From: Eutreptiella sp. 'Long Island Sound 2002'
Taxonomy: Eukaryota > Euglenozoa > Euglenophyceae > Eutreptiales > Eutreptiaceae
Assembly (NCBI GenBank): GCA_964036045.1
Contig: OZ038384.1
Coordinates: 50,072,843-50,136,842, forward strand
Length of the DNA: 64,000 nt
Reading direction: 5' to 3'
Shown here: positions 41,955 through 54,000 of the stretch, in pieces
Layout of the letters: each line of letters opens with the position of its first letter
Position numbering within the stretch: the first letter of the stretch is position 1
Notes under the pieces: model-generated
Told to the model about the DNA's origin: nothing
What the model saw: only the letters and a program-made list of their open reading frames with translations
Databases searched by the model: none
Position numbers and translations under genes: made by a program

Positions 41955-44899
41955 ATGTCAGACACATCATCTAAGCTCAACTACAGTACCCTTGTACCCT
42001 TGTACCCGGCACCATCGGAGGTCCTCGAAGAAGACCCATATGAAGCGTGCTCCGATGAGGAAGATAATGATGAGGAAGATGCCAGCATGAAGTTTCCGGA
42101 GATGGGTGCCACTTGGGAGCCGGTTGTGCATGCGTTTGCCGGCTGTAGTCACCAAGAAGTTTGTGACCGCATGGAGGATTGGGCGGATGAGAATGGCTAT
42201 GTTCTCAGTCGTCGTGGCGATAAAAGCAAAGGCCAAGCATATTTTTATTGCGCCAAAGTAGGCCGCCAAAAACGGCACAATCGTAACGCAGCCCAATCCG
42301 GGGTCCTTCCCGAGGATAGTAGGACGGTGCCAACATATGCACCGGAGTCAAAGGAGGATTGTTGTCCCTTCAATGTGTACATTTCTCGCCAGAAGGATGG
42401 CATGCGCGAGGTGTGGTCCGTGAGTCCCAAAGGACTCCGCTTGGACCATAACCATCCACCGCAAACGGCCAAGCAAAAAAAATTCCTTGGTCCGGTAAAT
42501 TTGTCCCGTGAGGATGCCGATTTAATCATGAACTTGGGACAAGCCTTCATGGCCCCCCGCAATGTGGTACATTTCATGCGGAACCGCGGAGTCGAGATCA
42601 CCGCAAAACAGGTGCAAAACATTTATGATGACAAAGGGTACTCCTCAGCGCTGGATGCCCATGAGTTGGTCAACCGCCTTGAGGAAAAGGGCAAACATGG
42701 GTGGTACACCCATGTGGTGAAGGATGACATTGGGAAACTATCCCATGTCTTCTGGATGAGCGTCGAGCAAATTGCTATTGCCCGGCGCTTACCATATCTA
42801 ATCCTCCACGACAATACCTATCAAAGCAATAGGTATAACCTCAACATTGGCCTCTTCGTGGGGGTCAACAACTATGGGCAGTCAGTGCTCATGGGCCAAG
42901 CCATTGTCGTGGGCGAAAAAACTCGCGACTTTGAGTACCAGTTTACCCACTGGTTGGCGGCCGTGGGCATCGCGCCCGTGGTCATGTTCACGGATGCATG
43001 TGTGAAGGCTTCGGGGGCCGTTGCCACCGTTTTCCCCAATGCCAAGCACTTCTGGTGTTACTGGCCCATTGCCAAGAACGTGGCCAAGAACCTAAAAGGC
43101 GTTCTTGGCCACGACACTTTCACTAAATTGGTCCGCCTCATGGCCCGTGCACACCGCCAAGTCTCCATTGTTGTCTTTGAGCACATGTGGAATGTTGAAA
43201 TTCTTGGGGACCCAATCTTTTCAAGTGGACATACATATTTGAGTACTAGTGGAGGGGGGACAAGGTGCGACGCTGGGCACGGTGTTTTCAGGTGGGTGTG
43301 TTCACACGTGGGATTGTGTCCACACAACGGGTGGAGGGCATCCATAGGTGGGCAAAGGAGGGCCGCCTAACCAAGCGGAAAAAGTTGAACGACGTTTTTG
43401 ACGCACTCATGGTCATTGTGGGGGAGCTAATTTTGAAATGGGGGCGTCTGGACACACGCGTGACAACGGGCTCCTTTCGCTCCCGGCATGAGACGGCCCA
43501 GCAAATTTTTCGAATGCCGTATGAGGCAATGAAGGACCGGCTGACCACATGGGGAAGGGATGAGGCAGCCCATCAGATGCTCCCTTCCTTTGGGTACGAC
43601 ATGAAGAGGCTGCCGGACCACGCATACGAGGCTCTGGCCCCTCCCGCCTTGGACAACTCTCCTGACCCCACAAAGGGGGTGGAGGATCTTTTGGAGTACG
43701 ATCTCCCCTCCAGAATGGTGACCCCCGCGCCTAATGCAGCCATCTTTGAAGTTTCCAGACAAGGAACCAATGTAGCTCACTATGTTCAACTCTCGGGGGC
43801 GGTCCGGACCTCCGTTGGATCTACCACCTACACCTTGTACCGTGACCCGGTGTGCACTTGTGCATTTCCTACCATGCTTGGGATGCCCCGTAGGCATTTT
43901 TGGCGGGTATTGTGGGGGGACGCATTCGCCGCTTACCACTTGGGCCTTGTGCATTCCCAATATTTCTTGGAGGACCGTCCCATGCATGAGGAGTTGGAGC
44001 TTATGTCGCGGAATGTGGTTCGGAAGCTTTACCACAACCATGAGTGTGTCGGTCCTTGTCCCGTGGAGGCACCGAGTGTGGAAGGCATCGTTCCCGAGGG
44101 GGAGGGTGAGGCGGCACTACTAGTGCGCCAAGGGGAGGTCCAAAGAATAAGGAACCCGTTGCAATTGAGTGCCTTGGCTAGGGAGTTTGTGGATGTGGCG
44201 ATTGTTTCGCAAGAACGCTTTGAAGATGCTAGATTTACTTTGCGGACGTGGATTGACACGCAAAGGAAACCATTGGGTGACCTTAAAGCGGACAATCCAG
44301 CAAAGCCACCCACCAAAGCACAAAAACGAAAGGCATCGGAGATGGCTACCGGCGGAAAGAAGAAAAAGAAAAACACCGCGGAGCCTGACGTCCCACCCCC
44401 CTCCCTACCCCCACCAGAAGTGTACGTGACCCCCCCGTTTGTACCCCCCTTCGTCCCCGCTTACCCCCCAGTGCCTTTTGCTAACCAACGGATTCATGAA
44501 GGGGGGAGTGATGATGTAGTTATGCTTCGCAGGGTGCCCCCTCCTTCCCCATTCACACCCTCCCTTCCGGCTCCACCACCCTCCGGTATTGCCCGTTTGT
44601 CTCAGGGTGTGCACTCCTCCCAAGCTACGTCTAGCACCCAATCATTGCAACCCCCAACCCTCCCCCTCTCTCAAGCCACCCCAAGTAGTCAAATTCCCAT
44701 CCCGCATCCATACTTATACACGCAAGGCTCACAAGTCCCATTGCCCATGGGCATGCAATGTTGGCCCAACCCCGGGTTTGTGCCAACAACGGATGCCGCA
44801 TACTTTCCCTTGGATCAAATTCTGAACGCTGCACCACCGGCGCCCAAGAAAGGGGGCGGTAAAGGCAAGGGCAAGGGCAGAGCCAAGGCAAAGAAGTAA
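41955..44899 (+). pseudogene. FAR1/MULE-type Mutator transposase, one frameshift and one stop
   Basis: The likely start is ATG 41955. The first frame holds an acidic N-terminus, a FAR1-type zinc-binding domain (Cys in FYCAKV, CCPF, then LDHNHPP; ~residues 97-168) and the MULE core with Asp286 (ILHDNTYQ) and Asp347 (MFTDACVK), followed by FPNAKHFWCYWPIAKN. Near 43200-43245 the coding frame shifts by two. The new frame has TAG at 43247-43249 in a spot where Trp is expected (EY*WRGDKVRRW), then TQRVEGIHRW with the catalytic Glu at 43334. A SWIM-like finger follows (CTCAFPTMLGMPRRHF), where the expected Cys before RH is Arg. The tail is Pro-rich and ends in a Gly/Lys repeat (GGGKGKGKGRAKAKK). Transposase of a Mutator-like element, probably inactive. 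Confidence 0.85.
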
Positions 44900-44930
44900 T
44901 AGAATTCAATCTGAGTGACGTCGTGCGAAG

Positions 44931-45514
44931 ACAAGGGGCGCGCTTCCTCGGTTCGTCGTGTCCTTGCCACGTGGTGCAACGGGGTCATGCATGGGGTTAG
45001 AAGGCACATGGGGGCCCGTACTGCACCCATTCTCCCCCTGAATTGGATGGAACATGGCCCTGCTTGGGGGCCCATGACAAGGGGCGCGCTCCGACCGTGC
45101 GTCTTCCCCTTGGCACGTGGGTTGTTGGGATCATGCATGGGGTTAGAGGGCACATGGGGGCCCGTACTGCTCCCCTCCCCCCCCCTGGAATGGATTGAAT
45201 ATGGCCCCGCTTGGGGGCCCATGACAAGGGGACGCGCTCCCTCGGTTCGTCGTGTCCTTGGCAAGTAGTGAAACGGGGTCATGCAGGGGGTTAGAGGGCA
45301 CACGGGGGCCCGTACTGCACCCCCCCCCCTGGAATGGATTGAATATGGCCCCGCTTGGGGGCCCATGACAAGGGGCGCGCTCCCACCGTGCGTCTTCCCC
45401 TTGGCACGTGGGTCGTTGGGGCCAAGCATCGGGTTAGAGGGCACATGGGGGCCCGTATTGCACCCCTCATCCCCCGGGAATGGATTGAATATGGCCCCGC
45501 TCGGGAGCCCACCA
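44931..45514 (+). repeat. 146-bp tandem repeat, four copies
   Basis: Copies start with ACAAGGGGCGCGCT at 44931, 45077, 45224 and 45368, with a remnant at 45514. Each contains TTGGCACGTGG, GTCATGCATGGGGTTAGA, GGGGGCCCGTACTGC, a C run and TGGATTGAATATGGCCCC. The array starts 32 bases after the MULE stop codon and could be part of the element's 3' end. Confidence 0.9.
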
Positions 45515-45540
45515 CAAGGGGCACGTGGCACCCATTCCCC

Positions 45541-47716
45541 TTATCCCACCGTCAACTTCATCTTCTTACCCACGCCTGTCTTTGGTTGCTTGTGTGCAAC
45601 CCCCTTACGCCCCTCGCCCCCCGACAACCATTGGGCCAACCACACCCTTTGTTGCACCCTGCCGGTGCGCTTGGCCTCCGTCCTAACCTTCTCCCACCTC
45701 CCCTCGGACACGAACTTTTAGATTTCTCCAAAACGCCCCCCCCAAAAGTAGGGCACAACACACCCGAACGGCACGCGCAACGACTCCCCACCGGCAAGCG
45801 CCAACGCAAGGTACCCCAGCCAAGACAATGGCACGAGGGGAGGCTCATCCGTCCGGGGCTCCACCATGGCCGTCACCTCGTCGCACACGGCGCCCAGCTT
45901 GCCGGAGGGCCGGTGGCCCGGCCTACGCGCCATGTCCCCCCCTCATGCAGCCAACATGGCAACATCCCCCCACATCTCGGCAACGGTCGTGAACTCCACG
46001 CCCGCGCCGACTCCGGGGAGGTCCTCAAGGGGGACGCAATGTCCTCCCTTGATCCGCCATAATGCGTGCCAAAAGCAACGCACATCGCGCAACCCCCCTA
46101 TTCCTGTTCCTCCGCACTAAAAACTTTGTCTCCCGCTTAGGCGGGGACACTCAAAAGTGGACCGGGGGCATTTTGGTGCTCCCCGGGACCCCCTCAAACA
46201 GAGTGCCGAGGTAGGTACATGTGTACTCCACCTCGGCATACCCCGCACCACCCGTCTCACACACGCGCGTGCGCATCGTGCCGTCCGGGTGGGCCTCAAA
46301 AGACAGGGCATACAGGTGCCCCAGACTAGGGATGCAGATTCGCAGCGAATTCCATTTGAATTCGCCGAATTCGCTGCGAATTCGTTCGCAGCGCGAATTC
46401 GCTGCGAATTCGGCTTGAAATTCACAGTACTGCGAATTCGGGGCGAATTCGCACTGCGAATTCGCAGGCGACCGCAAAATGATCACGCGTGCGCCGTCTT
46501 TTGTCCGAATGAAAAGCTAACTTTGAATTGTGCTATGCAATAATTTTTTCGACTTTACACAGTGAAAATTATGATCATTCTGCTTTGATTGAACCATTCA
46601 GTTTCTTGCTGCGTGCCTGCGTACTCATTTTCGAGAAAAAAATTTGTTTTTGAGTTTCGAACACACCGCTGTTTCCGCCCCGCTTCAGTGAACACGACAG
46701 TGCCATCCATTCTTCCCAGTACCCCACCAGTTCGGAGAAAACCGCGTCGCGAACTTTTAATTTTCGACTTTTTTTTTTCGACTTTGAACAGTCAAAATGT
46801 GTTCGCCCTTGCCTACCCTTTATATCGGTGCCCTCCTTACCCTTTCCCGAGCCGTGCATGCAGAGAAATCCTTATTCCCGGGTTTGAAAAAATCCAGATT
46901 GGACAGTGCATTGTGACAGTCACATGGTGATGATTATTGAGCATCATGACAATCATAATGTTAATTGAAATTGATTGCCGACGTTTCCCTTGTATTTGTG
47001 ATCCTCTCTCTTAGATGAATTCCAGTCCAATCATTCAATTCAAGAATGCAATGAATGAAGGCCCAATAAGGGCAACAAGTGGTTCACATGTGATGGCTTG
47101 TGTGTGGATTGGTGATTTTGCATGCTCCGTTGCTGCTTCTTTTCCAAAAGGGATTTGGAAGAATCAAGGAAGGGTCTACACTTGGAAATTTGGAATTCTT
47201 GGTCTTCATTTGTTTTTTTTTGTCAAATGGTTTAAGCATGGCGAATGCAAGCAACAACAAACAACAAAAATTGCAAGGTTATTGAAGCTTTTGGACTTGA
47301 AATCTTTTATGCCATATGGTGCTGGGGAGAGGCATACCCATATGCAAAGAGGTGAATTGCAAACTGGAAGGTGAATTGTAGGTGCCTATGGATTCTCAGC
47401 CTCCGGTGAATTCAAGCGAATTCTGGGGAATTTGAATTTTAAGTTGCGAATTCGAATTCGGGGCGGTCCGCGAAATCGTGCGAATTCGGGGCGAATTCGA
47501 ATTGGAGCGAATTCGTGCGAATTCGAACCTGCATCCCTACCCCAGACCCGGAGCGCCACGGGGGGCACCCAACCGCCGGAGGGTCAGGGGGGAGAACTGG
47601 GGGTGGCGCCCGTCCACCCACCTCCCCGGGATGTAATACACATACGGGACCTCTCGGAGCGTGCCATGGCTTGCACTCTCCACCAACTCCTTCTTGTAAG
47701 TGCGGCTAATCTCCAT
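45541..47716 (-). pseudogene. Multi-exon gene remnant interrupted by a hAT-like element
   Basis: The upstream block opens at ATG 47714-47716 (YKKELVESASHGTLREVPYV, YYIPGRWVDGRHPQF). It is cut at the hAT insertion and, once the insertion and one 8-bp duplication are removed, continues in frame (59 + 56 codons) as GHLYALSFEAHPDGTMRT, ending PPVHF then TGA 46151-46153. Further down lie exon-like blocks in other frames: GLRDVRCFWHALWRIKGG and VGAGVEFTTVAEMWGDVAML (~45955-46105), CDEVTAMVEPRTDEPPLV (~45850-45900), and a final exon 45541-45714 (174 nt, acceptor CTAAAAG) reading FVSEGRWEKVRTEAKRTG to KKMKLTVG and TAA. I do not recognise the protein. Confidence 0.5.
46327..47539. mobile_element. hAT-like non-autonomous transposon, 1,213 bp
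   Basis: The ends are perfect 11-bp inverted repeats, TAGGGATGCAG (46327-46337) and CTGCATCCCTA (47529-47539), extendable with one mismatch into TTCG. They are flanked by the 8-bp direct repeat CCCCAGAC (46319-46326 and 47540-47547). An 8-bp duplication and TAGGG-type termini are hallmarks of the hAT superfamily. Both subterminal regions are packed with GAATTCG/CGAATTC words (46340-46465 and ~47405-47525), as expected for hAT transposase-binding sites. The AT-rich interior holds no transposase domain, so mobilisation would depend on a source elsewhere. Confidence 0.9.
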
Positions 47717-48095
47717 CCGCGCAGATCTGAGGTCAATTCAGGTCAATGCACCCCCATTCAGGCAGATTCAGCTCATTTCCGGACATTTACATATGGGAGC
47801 ATTCCCAAATTTTTACCCGAACAGTTCCTCTATATTATGGACACGCCGGATTCAATTCTGGTGTCCGTTGCGGCTGAGGTGGTCGCGTTCCGATGATTTA
47901 GTGGGATCGCCGGCGCGCGTGCGCAAATCAAATCAGCCAAATATTTTTTCACAATCGGATTTTTTATAAATTATACAGGAAGAATATTCCGGAATTATAT
48001 GTATCATATTATCCGCCTACATTTTCTTGTAGACTGGGATTTTTTGCAAGTTCGTATCTTCATCTTCATTGTCTTCACTGTCGTGCTTGTAACAC
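47717..48095. other. No gene; upstream of the 48.1 kb frame
   Basis: AT-rich. Repeated words (CAGGTCAAT, CAGGCAGATTCAG, CATTTCCGG) occur at 47730-47785. A pyrimidine-rich CATTTTCTTGTAG at ~48020-48035 could be a splice acceptor for the frame starting at 48096. Confidence 0.4.
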
Positions 48096-48824
48096 ATGGA
48101 CTCCAAGGGCAAGGCCCCAGCACTGATCCCTCCATATCGCCCCGACGCACAGAAGGGATACCTGCCCTCTGTTCCCTTTCCCCATGCCGGCCCTGAGCCC
48201 TCCGGCCAGACTCTGCAGAACATCCTCAAAGGGAATAGCTTAGATGGTAGCAGAGGAGCCTCCAGCCTCGAGGCTAGCTATAGCGCTATAGGTATGGAGT
48301 ACGAGTCCGACTCACCGGACAGTGATGACGAGAGCATCTGCGATCTAGATGATCCAGATGTCCCAGAGGACGGCGTAGAATGTTGCATAGTTGCGACATT
48401 CTCCGAAGAGTGAGGGATTCCTTGCCAGAATCCTGACTGCCCCAGGTACATACCCATTCCTCACCCCAGCTCAGTCCCCGATCCCAGTCGAGAATCCGGG
48501 CCGCCAAGCGGTCCTTCACCGGGCGCTGCTCCCAGCGGAGTGTACGGCTCCTTGGGTGGAGACTCATCGAGTCAGGAGGACGACATTCGTCGCCCATCCA
48601 AGGAAATCATGCATGTGCATCGAGAAAGGTCTTTCAAGATGCTGTTGAGCCCGTCGCGCGATCGCAGCAGAAGAAAAATAAAATACCAAGAAAATGACGC
48701 ACCGCCAGAAAAAATGAAGGGAAAAATCGTCTTTTCCGACCTCAGAAACCCCCCCAAAAATTTTACGCCGCTGTTTGGCGAGGTCGCAAAATTTAGGACA
48801 CTCACAAAAAAAGACGAACAATAG
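48096..48824 (+). CDS. Ser/Asp-rich protein frame with one TGA
   Basis: ATG 48096 (AACACATGGAC) opens a frame with PYRPDAQKGYLPSVPFPHAG, ASYSAIGMEYESDSPDSDDE and an acidic segment. It meets TGA at 48411-48413 and continues in the same frame as NPDCPRYIPIPHPSSVPD, GSLGGDSSSQEDDIRRPSKE and SPSRDRSRRKIKYQEND to a stop at 48822-48824. Low-complexity Pro/Ser/Asp and basic segments are reminiscent of retroelement gag or ORF1 N-terminal regions, or of a disordered nuclear protein. The GC-rich retrotransposon flank begins immediately afterwards, so the frame may be truncated by it. Not identified. Confidence 0.4.
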
Positions 48825-48849
48825 AGTCGCGACGGCGAAGAAGCTGAGC

Positions 48850-51074
48850 GCTGCTTGCCCCAAATCACTCAGCAAAGTGCGTGCCCTAGGCGCTGGGGAC
48901 TTGTGCGCGCCCCAAAACAAACCACACATAAACTGCAACAACGCCACCGGCCGCCGACAAACAAGTATGTTATATGCCGCGCAACGCTAGAAACCAACGA
49001 AACAAGCACAACGCGGTAAGTGGTAGACAAGAAGAGAACAAGTATGTAACAAACCGCACCACGGTGGAGATATGCCACAAGTATGCGAGCAAGCAATGCA
49101 AGCCCACTCGCATAGGGAGTACGAGGGCGCCGTAACACGCGAAGGTGATCACAACAAAAAAAGAAGCCGCACAAGTATGTTGCATGTCATGCATGAATAA
49201 CACACACAAGCAACAACAACGCCACCGGCCGCCGAAAAACAAGTATGTTATATGCCACGCCATGCATATCGCCATAGCGCATAACGCCATGCATAACGCC
49301 GTAACAAACGCAATACACAAGGAAGGAAGTTACGTGCCAAGCAACGCCAAAGTGCGCCGCCACGAAAAGCGCAACCAAAACCGCACCGGCAAGGAAAACC
49401 AACAGGAGGTGACACCAAATGAATGCCTATGCCCACCCCCGCACACATAGGGAAAGAAAGGTATGCCCGTACGTGCATGCCCGTATGGCAGCAAGGTCAT
49501 CACCGCCACGGACGAGCAAAATGGTATGAAGGGGCACGACGGGGGAACACAAAACCAACAAAGGAGAGAAGAACGCACGAAGGAGGCCACACACCACCGA
49601 GGTGAAGCACAACACACATAAAAGCACACAAACAAAAACTAAACATACACAACATGCACACGCGGCTAGTTGGATCCAAGTATGTTACATGCCATGCTAC
49701 GCTACGCAACGAACACGAGATAAGAACGGCAACCGCGCCAACAAAAGCAAAAGGTGACCACGAGGCGTAACCGAGACGTGCCCACCCCCCACCCGCACGC
49801 CCGCTTACGTAGGAGGCGAAAGGGAGCGAAAGGGGACAAAAGGTATGCCGCCGCATCCAAACGAATAGTAGGCAAGGGGGGAGCCACACGACGCCACCAA
49901 GGACGCAAGTATGTTACCATGTCGTGCCACGCCGCCAACCACCCGGCCCGCGCCACCAACCGAGACGGGAAAAAAGAAATGGCCTTCGGCCAGGGAGTGG
50001 TTGTCACGGGGGGCTAACGGTCCTGCCCTGCGGTGCAATGCGGGGCAACCGTGACAACTGCTCTTACAGCACAACCACCCTTTTTGTTGCGCTGATTAGA
50101 ACACACACACATATGCATAGCGTCGTGTGCCGGATTCCGACATACACACGTTGCCACGCTTCCTTGTGCATGCACCCACCTTCCCTTCCCTTCACAGGTC
50201 CAAAGGAGAAGTGTGTGCTCGTGTTTGCGTCGTTTGGGCGTTAAAGCAGGGTTGTCTCAGACGCTTAGGCTTGTTTTGCGTCGCCGTCGTCTCTCATACG
50301 CCATTCCCTAAATGTCACGCCGCGCACACGGGAAGGTCAACGGGAAGCGACGAGCGCCCGGCCCGCGCCATACACACGTAGGCAAAGGAAGAGGACTAGG
50401 ACACACTAAGATAGTGGGGAAAGAAACAAGTATGTTGCATGTCACGCCGCGCGCGCGGAACGGACGACGAACAAAGGTGGCGGCCAAAGAGGTGTGTGGA
50501 GCCAAGACGAGAGCAAGTAGGATATAAACCTACGCCAAACAACGCAGGAAAAAAAAACGCCGTAACAAGCACAACACGGTAAGAAAAAGGAGAGAGGAGC
50601 ACACGAACGAAGCATAAATAGGTAACATACCACACCGCCGCGGGAGTAAGAGACCGACCGAGGATGGCACTGTCGAGGTGCCATGTCGCGACAAAACCCC
50701 CGCCGCCGCACGCCCGTTTACATCCTTTCTCTTCGCAGGTTCAAAGGAGAAGGCCCAACCAGAGAGAACGACGAGCCGGCAAGGAAAAAGACCGAGACAC
50801 GCAACAAAGCGGAGGCAGGGAAAAAGTGCATGCCAGGGAGAAGGGTAGAGGAAAGGGTAAAGAGCAACGAAGCCACGAAAGGAACAAGGGGTGGCCAGCG
50901 GCCGAGAAAGGGGCGCGCACAGGGAAGGGGGCACGGCAGGCACACGGCGAGCACAACACCGCACCGAGACACCGGAGAGGGGAGCACCAGAGGGACAAGA
51001 GAAGAGCGGCACCACGCACCACGACACGCACGTCACAGACACCACACACACCGCACACACCCAACGAGCCCAAG
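48850..51074 (+). repeat. Upstream flank of the LINE with a recurring CAAGTATGTTA motif
   Basis: The word CAAGTATGTTA(C/T)ATG(C/T)C(A/G)(C/T)GC, or a close variant, occurs at about 48963, 49039, 49172, 49240, 49677, 49906 and 50429, with a weaker one at ~50617. CTTC(A/G)CAGGT(C/T)CAAAGGAG occurs at ~50192 and ~50730. The spacing is irregular (70-520 bases), so this is a degenerate, internally duplicated A/C-rich region. It may be the distal 5' UTR of the retrotransposon or an older repeat. Long open frames here follow from low T content and show no domain. Confidence 0.55.
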
Positions 51075-54000
51075 CAGCCCGCCCAGTGGGCGGGCAGTCG
51101 GGGGAGGGACAGCGCCTGACCTCAGACGCCCCCCACCATGGTGGAAGGCACCCCCCCCGGGGACGCCCTTCCGCCACCCCCAGAGCGAGCAACGCCGGCC
51201 CGCAAGGGCGCACGCTGTGGGGCCGGTGCTGGGTCCCCACGCCCGCACCGACCGCCCCCGGGACACACGGGTCGCGGAACCCTGGCTGCCCGCTCCAGAG
51301 GACGGGCGGCCGGGGGAGGGACAGCGCCTGACACCAGGCGCCCCTCACAACGGTGGCAGGCCACCCCCCCCGGGGACGGCCCCCCACCACCCCCGCGGCA
51401 CGCAGCCCCCACAGGGCATGCAGGCCAAGGGGACAGTGTTGGGCCCCCACAACCCACACACCAGCGCCCACAGCACGTGGGTGGCGGACCCGAACAGCCC
51501 GCCCAGTGGGCGGGCAGTCGGGGGAGGGACAGCGCCTGACCCCAGACGCCCCTCACAATGGTGGAAGGCACCCTCCCCGGGGACGCCCTTCCGCCACTCC
51601 CACAGCGAGCAACGCCGGCCCGCAAGGGCGCACGCTGTGAAGCCGGTGCTGGGTCCCCACGCCCGCACCGACCGCACCCGGGACACACCGGTCGCGGAAC
51701 CCTGGCTGCCCGCTCCAGAGGACGGGCGGCCGGGGGAGGGACAGCGCCTGACACCAGGCGCCCCTCACAACGGTGGCAGGCCACCAACCCGGGGACGGCC
51801 CCCCACCACCCCCGCGGCATGCAGCCCCCACAGGGCATGCAGGCCAAGGGGACAGTGTTGGGCCCCCACACCCACACACCCGCGCCCACAGCACGTGGGT
51901 GGCGTACCCCAACAGCCCGCCCAGTGGGCGGGCAGTCGGGGGAGGGACAGCGCCTGACCTCAGACGCCCCTCACAATGGTGGAAGGCACCCCCCCCGGGG
52001 ATGCCCTTCCGCCACCCCCACAGCGAGCAACGCCGGCCCGCAAGGGCGCACGCTGTGGGGCCGGTGCTGGGTCCCCACGCCCGCACCGACCGCACCCGGG
52101 ACACACGGGACGCGGAACCCTGGCTGCCCGCTCCAGAGGACGGGCGGCCGGGGGAGGGACAGCGCCTGACACCAGGCGCCCCTCACAACGGTGGCAGGCC
52201 ACCCCCCCCGGGGACGGCCCCCCACCCCCCCGCGGCACGCAGCCCCCACAGGGCATGCAGGCCAAGGGGACAGTGTTGGGCCCCCACACCCACACAACCG
52301 CGCCCACAGCACGTGGGTGGCGGACCCCAACAGCCCGCCCAATGGGCGGGCAGTCGGGGGAGGGACAGCGCCTGACCTCAGACGCCCCTTACAATGGTGG
52401 AAGGCACCCCCCCCGGGGACGCCCTCCCGCCAGCCCCACAGCGAACAACGCCGGCCCGCAGGGGCGCACGCTGTGGGGCCGGTGCTGGGTCCCCACGCCC
52501 GCACCGACCGCACCCGGGACACACGGGTCGCGGAACCCTGGCTGCCCGCTCCAGAGGACAGGCGGCCGGGGGAGGGAGAGCGCCTGACACCAAGCGCCCC
52601 TCACAACGGTGGCAGGCCACCCCCCCGGGGACGGCCCCCCACCACCCCCGCGGCATGCAGCCCCCGCAGGACATGCAGGCCGAGGGGACAGTGTTGGGCC
52701 CCCACCCCCACACACCCGCGCCCACAGCACGTGGGTGGCGGACCCCAACAGCCCGCCCAGTGGGCGGGCAGTCGGGGGAGGGACGGCGCCTGGCCTCAGA
52801 CGCCCCCCACAATGGTGGAAGGCACCCCCCCCGGGGACGCCCTTCCGCCACCCCCACAGCGAGCGACGCCGGCCCGCAAGGGCGCACGCTGTGGGGCTGG
52901 TGCTGGGTCCCCACGCCCGCATCGACCGCACCCGGGACACACGGGTCGCGGAACCCTGGCTGCCCGCTCAAGAGGACGGGCGGCCGGGGGAGGGACAGCG
53001 CCTGACACCAGGCGCCCCTCACAACAGTGGCAGGCCACCCCCCCCCCGGGGACGGCCCCCCACCACCCCCGCGGCACGCAGCCCCCATAGGGCATGCAGG
53101 CCAAGGGGACAGTGTTGGGCCCCCACACCCACACACCCGCGCCCACAGCACGTGGGTGGCGGACCCCAACAGCCCGCCCAGTGGGCGGGCAGTCGGGGGA
53201 GGGACAGCGCCTGACCTTAGACGCCCCTCACAACGGTGGACGGCACCCCCCCCGGGGACGCCCTCCCGCCACCCCCACAGCGAGCAACGCCGGCCCGCAA
53301 GGGCGCACGCTGTGGGGCCGGTGCTGGGTCCCCACGCCCGCACCGACCGCACCCGGGACACACGGGTCGCGGAACCCTGGGCGCCCGCTCCAGAGGACGG
53401 GCGGCTGGGGGAGGGACAGCGCCTGACACCAAGCGCCCCTCACAACGGTGGCAGGCCAGCCCCCCCGGGGACGGCCCCCCACCACCCCCGCCGCACGCAG
53501 TCCCCACAGAGCATGCAAGCCAAGGGGACGGCGTTGGGCCCCCACGCCCACACACCTGCGCCCACAGCACGTGGGTGGCGGACCCCAACAGCCCGCCCAA
53601 TGGGCGGGCAGTCGGGGGAGGGACAGCGCCTGACCTCAGACGCCCCTCACATTGGTGGAAGGCACCCCCCCCGGGGACGCTCTTCCGCCACCCCCACAGC
53701 GAGCAACGCCGGCCCGCAAGGGCGCACGCTGTGGGGCCGGTGCTGGGTCCCCACGCCCGCACCGACCGCACCCGGGACACGTGGGTCACGAAACCCTGGC
53801 TGCCCGCTCCAGAGGACGGGCGGCCGGGGGAAGGACAGCGCCTGACACCAGGCGCCCCTCTCAGGGGTGGCAGACCACCCCCCCCGGGGACGGCCCCTCA
53901 CCACCCCCGCGGCATGCAGCCCCCACAGGGCATGCAGGCCAAGGGGACAGTGTTGGGCTCCCACACCCACACACCAGCGCCCACAGCACTTGGGTGGCGG

